Below, one piece after another: positions 24,481-35,839 of a stretch of DNA of 64,000 bases. Position 1 is the stretch's first letter; each line of letters opens with the position of its first letter. The position numbers and the translations under genes were made by a program. Origin of the DNA: Saturnia japonica. Lineage: Eukaryota; Arthropoda; Insecta; Lepidoptera; Saturniidae. The stretch covers positions 5,518,001-5,582,000 of the forward strand of contig CM065307.1 in NCBI GenBank assembly GCA_033032175.1, given 5' to 3'. Under the pieces are notes generated by a model that was not told the origin of the DNA, ran no database searches, and worked only from the letters and a program-made list of their open reading frames with translations.

Positions 24481-25635
24481 ATAAAAAATTCGAACTTTAA
24501 ATTAAACTACCTGTCGGAGGTTTAATTTTTATCATAGATATCTAAGTTCATAGAAAAAAGTAAAGCGTTTCAATATTGCCCTTACAGCAATTATATCTTA
24601 CAGTTAACTGTCAGTTGTTTAAATTATCTTTTATTTTAATTTTGTTTATTGCCCGATTTTGGAAGATAATAAGTTATTTTTGAACGATTCTGAAATTATA
24701 TTTTAATAAAAAGAAATGGAATCGTGATGAAAGTGATGTTGAAATGATTTGCTAAAGATAATAACATCAAATAATAATAAAAAATACTATAAGTAAAACA
24801 TTAAAAACTAGATATTTAGAAAACGCACAGAGAGCGACAAACCGAGTCGACTTTTTACAACAATGTCCAAAGTCCAAAGACAGAGAAGGTCCAAACACAG
24901 CGTTTTGTTTTTTCTTATGTTCCGAATCATGGACGTATTGCGAATTTGTAGAATTTCATCATAATACGCACGAGCAATATGTGTTTTATAATTTTTTTTT
25001 TGTTTATTAATGATTTTAAAATATTATTATTACTTAAACATAATAATCATAGTAAATATAAACATTTAATATACTTATAATGTTTATATTAAATAGGACG
25101 TCAATTATTTAAACGCAAAAAACAAAACGTTTCAATGTGGTAAAAAAAATCAAATCTGATGTGCATCTAGTTCCATAGAATTACATGAAATTACACATGT
25201 TAAAAACATGCAGTTCTCGTTCAAATAAACAAACAAAGAATTTCAGGAGCTTTACAATAGTGTACTCGAGAGTATATAATCGAAATTAAGTTTATAATAA
25301 TTACAAACATTATATAAATTACTGTAGGTATATTTAACGTTGATATAATTAAGCACATACTGACAATGTTTGTATATTTTTCTTGAGCTAACAACGTAAG
25401 TCGGTGCTCTGCAAATAGTTGGCTTGACTTCTGTGATAACAATAACAAATAAGCATCTAAAGCGAGGAGACGCGACGCGACGTGTTTTTTTACGGAGTTT
25501 CCGCAAAATACTAAGTCATAAAATAGTACCTGAATAAAGCTGCTCTGTCATAAACTTTTGATTATAAATAAAACTAAAAGTGTGTGCTGTCTCTCAAAAA
25601 TTGGGATTTTTTCAGACAATAAGTAGAAACAATCA
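24481..25635. other. AT-rich intergenic DNA
   Basis: The two overlapping minus-strand frames at 25221-25506 show no recognisable domain. A small CpG-rich patch sits at 25460-25500. Confidence 0.3.
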
Positions 25636-25919
25636 ATGAATGAATGAGTACTTTATAGTACTATTTAGTTAGTACAATGAAGAGTCTAATGCTTTAAACT
25701 CAGCAGTACAAACGTTTTTTTATGGTACTGCGAATTAAAATATTTACAAAAATAAAATAAAAATGAGCAAAAGAATAAATCTAGAATAGTAATAAAATCT
25801 GTACAAAGTATTTATTTACCGTTTTACAGTTTATACAAGCATAACAATGAAAGTATAACATTTTTTTAACTTAAAATTACTTCAAAAGTATTTTAGTACT
25901 AATTTTATAAAAGTTCTAA

Positions 25920-26035
25920 AGAATGTCGGTTTAGCGGAGGTGAGGAACAGAGAGTAAAGTTCCTCATCCGCCATAGAAAAGGGAGGATCCTCCGGCAAGA
26001 CGGGTGCTATGTCTGGCGGGCCTACCCCGACTGTT

Positions 26036-26067
<32 letters not shown>

Positions 26068-26745
26068 TGACTACACTGTTAGCCTTAGGAGCCCTATCCA
26101 AAAACAGAGCCGCTGCGGCTTTTACAGCTTCACCGGACTTGGGGGCGAGCGCTTAGGGCACTCAGCCGCGAAAGTTTGTGACGACCCGCACGAGGGTGCC
26201 AGAGTGGCCGAACCTCGGCTCGGGCGGTCGTCGCGAATGCGAAAAGGTCGCGGTCTATCTAATTCCCTAATCCTAACAGAATTCGAACTAACTAACATAT
26301 ACTTATATGCACGTTCCCCTCCTCCTGGGAGGAAGTAGGGGACCATGCGTATGTGTATTTAGTAATCGGAATGGGTTTTCTACACTAACTAGCGCATTAG
26401 TCTAACTAGCGCAAAAAAAGAAAAAAAAAGGTCCCTTACAGAACCTATTACCTGTGTGGTGTGCACGTGTGTGTGTTCATACGTGTGTAATGTTGTATGT
26501 GGGTAGCTAAGTGTTGCACGTATAGTGTCATTTGTATCGCGCGGGCGGCTGCCTGACCCAAGGGCTTCACACCTAGGAACGGACCTAGGCTTGGGCCCGA
26601 CTGTTGTAGTCCGGTTCTTGTATATATACCCAACGATAGAGTTAATTTCTATAGCGCAATGTAGGATAGTAGGATGCGTCCTATGTGGCACGATAGACGT
26701 CGCTATGTGTCGCTACGTAGTTGTGTCGATGCGTTGATGCGTCAT
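25920..26745 (+). mobile_element. unclassified GC-rich element carrying the 26039 insertion
   Basis: The flanks of the retroposon at 26039-26597 (CCTCCGGCAAGACGGGTGCT, CTGGCGGGCCTAC on the left, AGTCCGGTTCTTGTATATAT on the right) are continuous once the insertion is removed. They look like the 3' untranslated region of an older LINE. No coding remains. The right boundary is approximate. Confidence 0.4.
26039..26597 (-). mobile_element. family R retroposon with 12-bp target duplication
   Basis: A minus-strand insertion starts on the plus strand with about 26 T (the poly(A) tail). It is bracketed by CCCGACTGTTGT at 26027-26038 and again at 26598-26609. On the minus strand the body runs from CAAGCCTAGGTCCGTTCC through GTTCGGCCACTCTGGCACCC and GCGCTCGCCCCCAAGTCC to GTAAAAGCCGCAGCGGCTCT, then the A-tail. 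The exact duplication and long tail point to a fairly recent target-primed insertion. Open frames across it are fortuitous or remnants. It is the longest family R copy in the window. Confidence 0.85.
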
Positions 26746-26769
26746 TTGTGGCGAGAGATGTCGCTACAG

Positions 26770-27782
26770 TCGGTTTTGTTTGTTCGAACGTGCTAATCTC
26801 TGGAAGTGGAACTACCAGTCAGATATGAATAATCTGTTTGCATTTTGAATCCTGTTTATTGATAGAGGAAGGGCATATTTCATGTTACGATACTAAGGAC
26901 GGAGCACTACCATTAATGTCAAGCGATATGAAAAGCTGTGTTGTGAACCGGGGTCTAGGAACACAAGTTGTTTATACGTAACTTTTGCATTGTCATTTCA
27001 CGTCAATCGTCGCGCCATTTTGAATTGTTTGAGAGGTTATGTGTTTTGGCTGGCTCGCAATATAATTTATACCTTGTTAATTATTATCAGCTGATTAAAT
27101 ACGCGCATGTTAGGCGTGGGTACGAGACATTCCCCCTGATGCGGCCACTTATGATTGTCTTGAAGGTCAACTCTGTGCCAGTTTGAGTTACACGTACCTA
27201 CGCGTTTGATAATTTTGATAAAACCTCTTGTAATTTTTGTTTTGAAATGTGTTTTGGGCCACTGGACGAGAAATGCCCTTATTGCGGTTATTTGTTGTAT
27301 TGTGATATTGTATAAACTTGTAATTTCGCCACGAGAAGAATTGGTGTGAGGAGATGACAATTTGACCGACTGATGACTAGGAATTTCCATTCCTATTCCT
27401 TGACTATTTATTTTTACCTGTTTATTTTTTTACCTTTGAATTGTGGAGCTTCTCCCGTCAGAGTAGACGCCGAGATTGGTCAGTTTATTTGTATTATTAT
27501 AACTTGTAACAATTTGTAGTATAAATTGTTATAAATTTTCCAACCCTGCGCAACGCAGGCGTGTTTCGTCGACCTTTACTCAATCGAGGTTTCGGATGCT
27601 CATCTTCCACTGCGCTTAAATGCTAATCACTGAGCTCTTGATGGAGAACAGAACAAGCTGTATACAAGTATGGGAAATGAAAACAACGATAGGCTACAGG
27701 GGTGCGTTGGCGGCATGGGTGCGGTGGAGAGTTGGATGACTAAATTTAACACAGGTGAAATCGTCGGGCACAGCTAGTCTTT
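26770..27782 (+). mobile_element. Helitron-like element, type 1, interrupted by solo LTR
   Basis: The left part (CGTGCTAATCTCTGGAAGTG, CTACCAGTCAGAT, GGACGGAGCACTACC) and the right part (GGTGCGGTGGAGAGTTGG, then AACACAGGTGAAATCG and CACAGCTAGT) belong to one element that is split by the LTR at 26939-27655. The 3' terminus is CTAG before T, as in the copies at 28205, 49307, 53678 and 55155. Confidence 0.65.
26939..27655. mobile_element. solo LTR with 5-bp target duplication
   Basis: A 717-base segment begins TGTTGTGAAC and ends GAACAGAACA, so it has TG...CA ends with short inverted termini. It is flanked by AGCTG at 26934-26938 and AGCTG at 27656-27660. No internal gag or pol sequence is present, which fits a solo LTR left by recombination between two LTRs. 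A 107-codon minus-strand frame inside it matches nothing known to me. The 5-bp duplication suits the Gypsy, Copia or Bel groups; the superfamily is not resolved. Confidence 0.75.
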
Positions 27783-28204
27783 TTTATAATATAATTGTTA
27801 GCTTGCCAAATTAAATCAATTTAATACATTGAAGCTTTTTACTGATTGGGGTGAAGGTTGATTTAAACAATAATATAAACTGGTTATTCATTTATACTAA
27901 TACTAAATGTTTGGAATACAAATTTATTAGCAGCATCGTACGATGCCGCGATCGCTATAATTAGCGAATTACACGGCAGGTGAATCGTTCTGCGCAGGCA
28001 CTGTGACGCGCCGCCCCGCCCCTTAGTTTCGTCTGAAGGCTCTGCTGGCATGTAGGCCAGACTACTTCGTGTTTTGGCCGTGAACTTGCGTTTGTTTTCT
28101 TTTGTACGCGCTACGTCATTCCGGACGTTCGACTAGCGCTGAGATATATATGATTTACGGTGGTTGAAGTTTTTGCATTGTATAATTTTGAGTTGGTGTC
28201 TTCT
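27783..28204. other. intergenic DNA with CpG-rich patch
   Basis: A CpG-rich patch at 27935-28140 includes GACGCGCCGCCCCGCCCC. It may be an unclassified repeat or regulatory DNA. No exon or splice signal is clear. Confidence 0.3.
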
Positions 28205-28878
28205 CGAACACTTAATATAATAAAGCGAAAAAGTTTTTTGTTTGTTTTTAAACACGCTAATATCGGGAACTACTATTCGGATTAAAAAATATATTTTTGT
28301 ATATAATAGACAGACTCACGAAGAATAGTGTTTATTAGTAACTACTAATACTGTTAAACTTAACAGTGGTTATTACAGTTTATTAGTGTAATTAGGCTAC
28401 AACTCTCAGCTAGCATTAAATATTGATTTTGGTTAAATAGGTCTGAAGTGGCAACCCTCCAGAACTGCTGCGTCTACGTGCGCTGGTGTAATGGTTAATG
28501 AAATGGTTAAATAGGTCAAAGAGAATGTTCTACAAAAAATATTGGTTTTTGGATTATCCAAAATATAATCCGCTATAGTATATACCCCCCCCCCCTTATA
28601 CATAAGCAACAATAAGAAAATTAAAAACATTTGTAGAAAATTAAAAAAGTGATTTATGAGCATTATTTTTAGGCATCGTTTATTAATTATTACGAATGAA
28701 AGTTACTTCATCATAAAGATAATTTTATGTAGAAACACTTTGCCATTTATAGCACTTTATTTGGACACATAGTTCAGGAGATGATGAAAAATTAAAATAA
28801 TTTGTAATTGCGGGAAGAACCGTTACTGTGTTTTTGGATAAAATTGAGACGGGTGAAATCATGGGGCACAGCTAACAA
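28205..28878 (+). mobile_element. Helitron-like element, type 1
   Basis: It starts with AATATAATAAAGCGAAAAAG and a TTTGTTTG run and continues with CACGCTAATATCGGGAACTA. It ends ACGGGTGAAATCATGGGGCA then CAGCTAA. A C10 homopolymer is at about 28586-28595. It is about 670 bases long, non-coding and non-autonomous. Confidence 0.6.
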
Positions 28879-28949
28879 AAAATATTTTACAAATATTTAG
28901 GTACTAAGATATGTGTATTAATGTTGGCGTTGGTGATTTTGGGATTATG

Positions 28950-29060
28950 TTAGGCTGCATTTGGAGGTGAACGGTCGACCTTCTATTGCGGATGAGTCAC
29001 TAAGATGTAAGGGGTCGAGTTTCGATCTCACGAACTGTAGGTAATCGTAGTTTATGTGAG
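28950..29060 (+). mobile_element. possible degenerate tRNA-like SINE head
   Basis: GGTCGAGTTTCGATCTC resembles a B box and follows a segment with a tRNA-like spacing, but no body of a known family follows. Confidence 0.25.
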
Positions 29061-29383
29061 TGATTCAGTTATGCGGTCTCGATGATATATTGGGTATTTA
29101 CGTTATTTTACTATTTCCCAAATTATAATAGTTTGATAAAAGAGTTTATATTAAACCTCATTTATCTTAATGACAAAACTACGTGTTTGGTCTTTTGTTG
29201 TTTATGATATGAACTTGGCTATAGTTACACTTTTTTGTTTTATCTGATGGTTAGCAAAGTATGATGTTAGAACAGCGGTGACTACCGAGACATCAATAAT
29301 CCTTCGCCACCTTTCTTCAAATTGAGTATGCACCGGCCGATCACAAAATGCGAAGAGCATAAGCGAATCAGTATTACGCTAAA

Positions 29384-29652
29384 GGCTCATTAGCCTACTG
29401 ATCACAAGCGCGCGCGACTGCTATGCTCTAGGACCTGGGTTCGATCTCCAGGTCGAAGAAAGTATGATTGGGTATTTCTATGAAATTCCCATTAGCAGCT
29501 TGGAGTTTGGTTTTGTGCCCGATTAATGGCAATAGGCTCGCCCCCTATTACATGTGACCTAAAAACATACCCGGCGAACTGTAGGTGTACATTAGTACCT
29601 CTACCTAAACCTTTCGGGGATAAAGCGTGATGGTATGGTTTGTTATGTTCAT
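29384..29652 (+). mobile_element. tRNA-derived SINE, family A, best preserved copy
   Basis: The head (GGCTCATTAGCCTACTGATC...) carries an A-box-like TAGCCTACTGA and a B box GGTTCGATCTC within CCTGGGTTCGATCTCCAGG, which can form a T-stem. The body contains GCCCGATTAATGGCAATAGG, CTCGCCCCCTATTACATG and ATACCCGGCGAACTGTAGG, and it ends near GGGGATAAAGCGTGATGG. This pairing of a tRNA-like promoter with an unrelated body defines a SINE transcribed by RNA polymerase III. Confidence 0.85.
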
Positions 29653-29825
29653 CAAATTATGTGTGTGTGACTATTCAGTCGGGCTGTACAGCCCTGCCAC
29701 CTCATAGGTTCCACTTCACGCCACGTACATCTAAATCAGTGAGACTCGAAGCATCGGCCACTCGTACTGTACATACGATAGTACGTACAAGTCTGGTCAT
29801 CACATAATATATAGCGGAAGGAACT

Positions 29826-30212
29826 TCGTTACTTTAGTAACGCTAAGGCTTCCATTGCGTAATTACATAAGTATATAATACCTCGGCGAACGAGCTGTGC
29901 TCGGTAATCATATAAACAAAAAAAGAAAAACACATATCTAGGTAAACTTGGAATGTAAAACATTATCTAAATGCAAAGTTTCATCCAAATCGTTGGAGCC
30001 GTTTCCGAGACCCCAATTATATATATATTATACACAAGAATTGCTCACATAATATAATGAGATAATATTAATTTATAAACATAAATAATATTATGTAATT
30101 TAAATATTAATATACATTTTTTGAAAACATGTTTAAAAATACGAACCAGTTACGTAATTTCGTAGTTACGTAATTAGCAAATTCGTAATCTTGGAAGCCT
30201 TAGTTACTATCG
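29826..30212. repeat. inverted-repeat-bounded segment, possible MITE
   Basis: AGTAACGCTAAGGCTTCCA at 29836-29854 is mirrored by TTGGAAGCCTTAGTTACT at 30191-30208. Inside them both sides carry TTACGTAATTA-like runs. The middle (29930-30030) has CAAAGTTTCATCCAAATCG, typical of repeat tails. No target duplication could be fixed. Confidence 0.4.
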
Positions 30213-30279
30213 GGAGTCCCACGATACCCCTCGAGTTTTTTTTTTTCAATGATTTTTATATTATTTACATATTAAATAT

Positions 30280-31347
30280 CTATATAAAATTTAATGTCCG
30301 ATTACGATGAAATTTCTTTGAGTTGTTATAGGTACACAATGATGGTTTAGTTGTAGCGTGTCCCACCTCGTCGATTACGTGAGTTTGAATCTTTTTGACT
30401 GTATTTTCATTGGCAGATAGATGATGATATAAGGAGTAGTAACTAAGGCTACTTTTATTTGTAAAAAGAATGCGGGTTCCGCGCAAATAAAAAAAAAAAC
30501 TGGTCATGGTGAATCAATTCGGGCGCTTAAATGGCTTACGCTGAGTAAACCATAAGAGATTTAAGTTATAAACTACTTTTGTCATATAAAATTAGGTGTA
30601 ATAAATAAATGTTTTCTGTAATATTTGACATAAGAAACCAATATTTATCGATTTTAGATATTTAAAGTGTAAAATAGCTAAATATTTTCAAGCCTTTCAT
30701 GTTTATTTGGTTTTAATTTTGAAGTCAAGAAACACTATCGGCCGTATTGTGACATCATAGGACTCTAAGCAAATTTCATGTATTATCTTAAACGAGTGAA
30801 ACTCGCTATGTAGTCTGTTCTGTGACATTGACATTTATGACATAAATAACTAACGAGATTTTTACATTGATGAGAATTTGCTAAATGTCAAATGTTTGTT
30901 TTCGACCCGTTTGTTAATAAATAAACAAATATGGCTGACAGCGTTTTCGTCTATTTACGAAAAGTAAACTTTTAAAATAAAGTTTTACTGTTTTCTAGGT
31001 CCCATGATCGGACAATAATGAATAATTAAAGACCTACTTTAAAAAAAGAGTCAACTATAAAATATTAATGTACCACATAATTGTAGATATTAAAAAGTCT
31101 TACAAAAATATCAGCGAGAGCATATGTCTATCTTCTAAGGTTCACCCACAATAAGCTTAAAAACGGAAGCGAAGGTAGCACGATTCGCCAAGTTCGGTGA
31201 AGCTGTAAAAGCCGCAGAGGCTTCAGGGCCTCTAAGATAACAGTATAGTCAGTTAAAAAAAAAATTAGCAAGATTCGCACGGGTAGAGGATCGACGGCCA
31301 CGCCATTCTATAATCCACGCGAGCGAAGTCGCACTCATAGCTAGTAT
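30280..31347 (+). mobile_element. Helitron-like element, type 2, with nested retroposon
   Basis: It shares blocks with the copies at 40695-41219 and 48790-49262: AACTGGTCATGGTGAATCAA, GCTGAGTAAACCATAAGAGA, then TTCACCCACAATAAGC. The end reads GCGAGCGAAGTCGCACTCAT followed by AGCTAGT. It is interrupted by a 77-bp insertion at 31189-31265. The left boundary is approximate, and bases 30620-31020 are expanded relative to the other copies. Confidence 0.6.
31189..31265 (+). mobile_element. 5'-truncated family R retroposon inside a Helitron-like copy
   Basis: This short insertion reads TTCGGTGAAGCTGTAAAAGC, TTCAGGGCCTCTAAG and CAGTATAGTCAGTT and then an A-run. It is flanked by TAGCACGATTCGC (31176-31188) and TAGCAAGATTCGC (31266-31278), a 13-bp target duplication with one mismatch. 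The uninterrupted target is visible at 41160-41180 in another copy of the host element. Confidence 0.8.
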
Positions 31348-32182
31348 AACATATACACATAAGCTTACTACGTAATGCAAAAAAAATAAGTAACAGTAAT
31401 ATGGATATGAAGATCATTATAGAAATGGGGTATTAAAATAACATTAATGACTTTTATTATAGGAAGTTGTTCTTCCCCAGGACGTATAAAAGCCAATGAC
31501 TCATGAGAAGCAGAGATGTTCGTAGGACGTATAAACGTTAGTCGATATAAATTTCTTAGAATTACCTTCGATGAGTCATCAGAGTAATATTAAATATCTT
31601 CTTTTTAAATGTTACTGGAGGCAATTTTTTTTTAATAAATTCAATAAGCTTGTGAAGGAAGTTTTTGGCGGGATCTTAAAGGGACATGTTGTAGTTTTCA
31701 TTTTTAATTCATTTACTTTGGTTTTTGGGCATAAGTGAAGTGGATTATAAATATAAACTAAAAGCATGCATTCTGGGATTCCACAAAAATTCCCTAGAAA
31801 GTTCTAACAAGGAAGCCACTATCTTGTTAGGATACTAAGATCGTCACAAGACAGGATATTATATTCACTTGATAATAGCAGTAATGGTCTTCAAGGACTG
31901 GTTGCCAAGTTAGGAAGAAGAAATTTGTGAATTTTTTTTTATCGTAGGACGGCGAAGTGACGTCACTGTGTCTGCTGGTAAGTACAGTGCAGTCCAATAA
32001 CATTGGTGACCACCGAGGGCTCTACAAATCATCCCCTTAGGTCGGTATGATGCCGGGCTGATCAAATGTCTCTTCACTTTATGTTTGAAAGACTCCATGT
32101 TGTAGGAAGGAAGAATTCTTACACTTGTCGAGAAACAGTTTCGTATCTTCACCGTAAGGCATAGATAAGATGTATCAAAACT
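31348..32182. other. intergenic DNA
   Basis: An 80-codon minus-strand frame at 31910-32152 lies in a GC-richer patch and is not recognised. Nothing else is supported. Confidence 0.3.
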
Positions 32183-32370
32183 ATTTTTTTCTCCTCCGGG
32201 ATGAAAAGTTCACTTTTAGTCCCTGTCACGCGGGAGAAAAGTACCCGATTCTCTCCCGGTGAGATGGAAAATGTGCGCATGCGCGTACTTTACTTTATCT
32301 CCCGGTAACATAGCAACTGCGTGTTTATGTATAAAATATATAAACTTTTCATCCCGGAGGAGAAAAAAAT
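32183..32370. mobile_element. MITE with 28-bp perfect terminal inverted repeats
   Basis: The ends are a perfect inverted repeat of 28 bases: left 32183-32210 (ATTTTTTTCTCCTCCGGGAT...) and right 32343-32370. The 188-base element has no coding potential. Inside it further CTCCCGG and GGGAGA motifs and the palindrome GCGCATGCGC repeat the theme. No unambiguous target duplication was found, so the superfamily is open. Confidence 0.8.
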
Positions 32371-32589
32371 TGTAAATGCACCTAGAGAGCCTACTTTTCT
32401 CCCTCGGCGCATAATATACTATTTAGATAGACTGGCTTAGTGATAATTCACTTGAATGAAAATTGAAAAGACATATTTTTCAATGAACCAGAGCTTCAAA
32501 GAACATTGCGATGAAAACAGCAAAGTTGGCTGACAAACTTGTATAGTTAAATCAAATTTTACCGATAAGGAATTAGTCAGATTGGGACT

Positions 32590-32722
32590 TATAAGCATGT
32601 GCGGCAACAGCCCTTTTGCGGCTGAGTGCCATAAGCGCTCGCCTCCAAGATCAATAAAGATGTCAATGCCTCTAATGGATCCAGGGCCTTTGAGGCTAAC
32701 ATACTAAAAATACGAAAAAAAA
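32590..32722 (+). mobile_element. family R retroposon fragment
   Basis: GCGGCTGAGTGCCATAAGCG and CTCGCCTCCAAG are followed by TCCAGGGCCTTTGAGGCTAA and an A-rich tail, the same order as in the longer copies. Confidence 0.65.
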
Positions 32723-35129
32723 ATCTGCACCAAGCGGCTTACTTATTCCATATAATAACAGAATTTGAAAGTAATACCGCAATACTTTACTAGAATCATT
32801 TTAAATACGATAAATTTTAGACGTTGCGTACGAAAAAAATAAAAGTTTATCTTAAAATATTACTTAAAAATATGAAGTAACCTTTTCATAAACTTAGCAA
32901 CATTGTGATAGAAAATTAATCAAAATCAAAATAATAAACAGTAATCATCTATTATTCACAATCGATAAACGAATATTAAATTATGATAATATTAATAATT
33001 GGATTTCAACGCGATGTTTCTTTTACACGAATTCACGCTAAAATAATCTCTAATAGGTAAGTTATAAAGACCAGTACACATTGATACGTTATGTTGTCTC
33101 ACTCGCAAACAATGTGTCCGGTAGTAACTTTACATATTTTGATATTCTTCAATAAAACGAATTCTCATACATATGTTAATTTGGAAACCGTGCCGCTAGT
33201 GCTAAAGAATTATTATAATCTTTAATGTTCACATATCTTCCCGACTGTTTACAATAAATTGGTATAGGCAGAGACATTTTAATAGCATAGAACGTTTTGT
33301 ACAATCTCTATAAATAATTTGTCAAAGTTGTGTTTTTTGTGTCAACGCCATATCTCCCTTAATTATTAATCAAAATTAATAATTCAAATATAATTTTAAA
33401 GCTTTTTAACCTGTGTTTGACGAAATATAGACAAACTGATAAAAACTATTGCTTTGTAAAAAAAATAATAATTTCATTTATATAAATTATGTTCACAACT
33501 AACATGTAGGAGGCACTATTTATTAACAGTCTAACTAAACATGGCAGCTGTTCCATTCACTAGAGTCAGATAGTTTCCATAAAGAAATAAGCAATTAAAG
33601 ATCCAATTTTATAATAAGAAATCATTAACGTCTTCATATTGGCCAAAGGTCGCATCCCGCGTTAAGGTGCGGCCTTTATTTAAATCACCATAACTAGTCT
33701 ACAGCGTATTTTTAAACCGAATTATATATAGAGAAACCTACACTTTTCAATTTTATAGTTAAATGGTTATTATGAATGAGAAATATTAGAATATGTAATT
33801 TCACGTTCGTTTATATTTCCTCCTGATGGTTGTCACCGCCGTCATCTGAACGCAGTGTTAAATAAATTGACCTGTGTAATTTGTATGCACGCACTTATTT
33901 TTGTTTATTGCTAAATATACTTTAATTGGAACTAAGTTTTTTATATAATTTCATAAGATTCGAATTAGTCGTCAAGAGACATCGGTTAAGTACATATTTT
34001 GAAACAGTTAAGCGATAGCAGAATGACTAAAAATCGACTTCAAAATCGCAAATTTATATTATGATGTTTGGTACTGTTGGGATTATGGATATGTGACAGT
34101 GTATTCTTTATAATGATTGAAGATTTTATTCATTGGATGACTTTTATTTATTGAAATAGAGTGTTCGGAAGTGTGTCTTAACACCATCAAGGATCAGAGA
34201 GAACTATCAACTAACTGCTTATAACTATATTTCTACAGTATTGTCCTTTTTACATAGTGTAATATTTGGTGTTTATGCAGTCTATACAATACTCGAATTC
34301 TACCTAGTTTTATGACTCGTAGTTCGGGTGCTTTAAACTATCTTTCTCCGAAATAATAAATTAAACCTTTTTCAAGGGTAAAAATGTGTTCACCAAATGT
34401 TACTTAAAAGGAAACTTTTACTTTCAGAACAAAACAAATTTTAAAACATTTAAAATATAATATCTCAACGAGAATGATTTTTGTAGATGAACTCAATATT
34501 TCAACAGGTACAAAAAAAAATATTCGCCTTACTGAAGTGGATATTTAGCCATTGCTACCTATTGCTTTGATTTTATTAATTGCTTTTTTTTAATCAAAGG
34601 GCGGATGATCACGGATTGTGGTGGAGAATTTTTTGTGTTTTACTCGATATTTACCACCAGCGAGTTGTTATTCCAATATTAAATAACCATCGATATGTTT
34701 CGGTATTTATATTAAAGAATCAGTTTTGTTTCTAGGTTTATTGTAATACCATCTTTGACTACATCCTCAAATGATAATAATAAGTTATCTAATAACAAGT
34801 TGTAATGAGGTGATAATTTTGTAACTTTATCACAATAGAAAGTATATTTTATTGGTTTTTATAGATTTAATATAATACGCTAAAAGCAGTTTTCAATAAT
34901 CTATCTATCCGTTGTTTCATCTTATATAACAGATATAACATTTTGTTCGTACTTTTTTTTTATAACATCAATGGATAGCTTTTCGTATCTACATAATATA
35001 TATCCATATCTTATACCTTGAATACAGAAGTGGAAAGTAGATATCTGTCTTAAGTTAAAAATAGTACTTATATCAAATATGTATCAATCGGGGATAGTAA
35101 ACTCAGATTAGTTATTGAAAACGGTTGTA
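32723..35129. other. long AT-rich stretch, nothing recognised
   Basis: No supported gene or repeat was seen. A short patch at 33640-33680 reads like repeat debris. Confidence 0.35.
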
Positions 35130-35345
35130 AGTCTAGGAAGACTGGCTCGCAAAGTTGGCTGTTGAAACACACTCTTGCTTGGCGACAGATTTTTAACATA
35201 AGTATGGTTAGGTAGCCAGATGGGCATTAGAAAATCCCTACGTCACGATATTTTCCTCCAACGAAAGGTCATGCTTATTGCGGAAATCGAACCAACATAA
35301 ACCGACGCGATATCAAAAACACTATACTAGAGAGTCATTTACTGA
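35130..35345 (-). mobile_element. tRNA-derived SINE, family B
   Basis: On the minus strand the head gives TTGGTTCGATTTCCGC (B box). This is followed by the family body with CCCATCTGGCTACC, AAATCTGTCGCCAAGCA and a CCTAGACTTAC end. The order matches 47606-47915. Confidence 0.6.
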
Positions 35346-35772
35346 TTTAATTATCCGTCGAAATAGACCTAAACTAAGTTTTAGTGTCATAAACCATACA
35401 TTATGCATACAATTCGTTTGGTTACGCAATCAGACGGTTACCGACCGTTACTCACCACGACACTTGCTTGAACGATTGCTATGGGCGAAATATTTAATAA
35501 ACATTTTTTTCACTTTGTAGTTATTGCTATGAGTATATTAAACCAGTAACTACTCCCAAAAGGGTATTTTAAAAGGTTAATATTTATTAAAGATATGAAT
35601 GGTTTAATTCTCATGAACTAAACTTTGAAATCAATTTCTTTAAAATTAAAACAAAATAATATCCGACTTTCATATGAGGCTCATAACTGCTATATTTAAA
35701 ATAACATCGAAGTAAAAATCAGTACATAAGCTGACCATATTATACATTTTTGAGTTTATCCACGGATGACAG

Positions 35773-35837
35773 ATTGTACGGTTTTTACTATTTTAAAGGA
35801 CAAGGCCAACCACTCAGGGAAGTTCTGAGGGCCGCAG
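35773..35837 (+). CDS. possible glutathione S-transferase N-terminal exon
   Basis: An open frame reads LYGFYYFKGQGQPLREVLRA. The order YYF, G.G, R and L.AAG matches the first strand and helix of GST N-terminal thioredoxin folds, for example YF.GRG...R..L..AG in sigma/mu-type enzymes. A possible acceptor GACAG ends at 35772 and a donor GTTGTG follows GCCGCAG at 35838. Both are weak. There is no initiator methionine in the frame, and no downstream exon with the SNAIL/TRAIL region was found. It may be a lone exon of a gene with long introns, a decayed copy or a coincidence. Confidence 0.25.
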
Positions 35838-35839
35838 GT

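Noticed and set aside
26009..26338. A 109-codon plus-strand frame
   Set aside because: It starts in repeat DNA, runs through a poly(T) tract read as poly-Phe and across a minus-strand retroposon.
27067..27390. A 107-codon minus-strand frame
   Set aside because: It lies wholly inside the solo LTR and shows no conserved domain.
28586..28595. C10 homopolymer
   Set aside because: A short homopolymer inside a Helitron-like element; no structure or function is indicated.
29384..29453. Apparent tRNA gene
   Set aside because: A and B boxes are present but the acceptor and anticodon stems do not close and a SINE body follows. It is the head of a SINE, not a functional tRNA.
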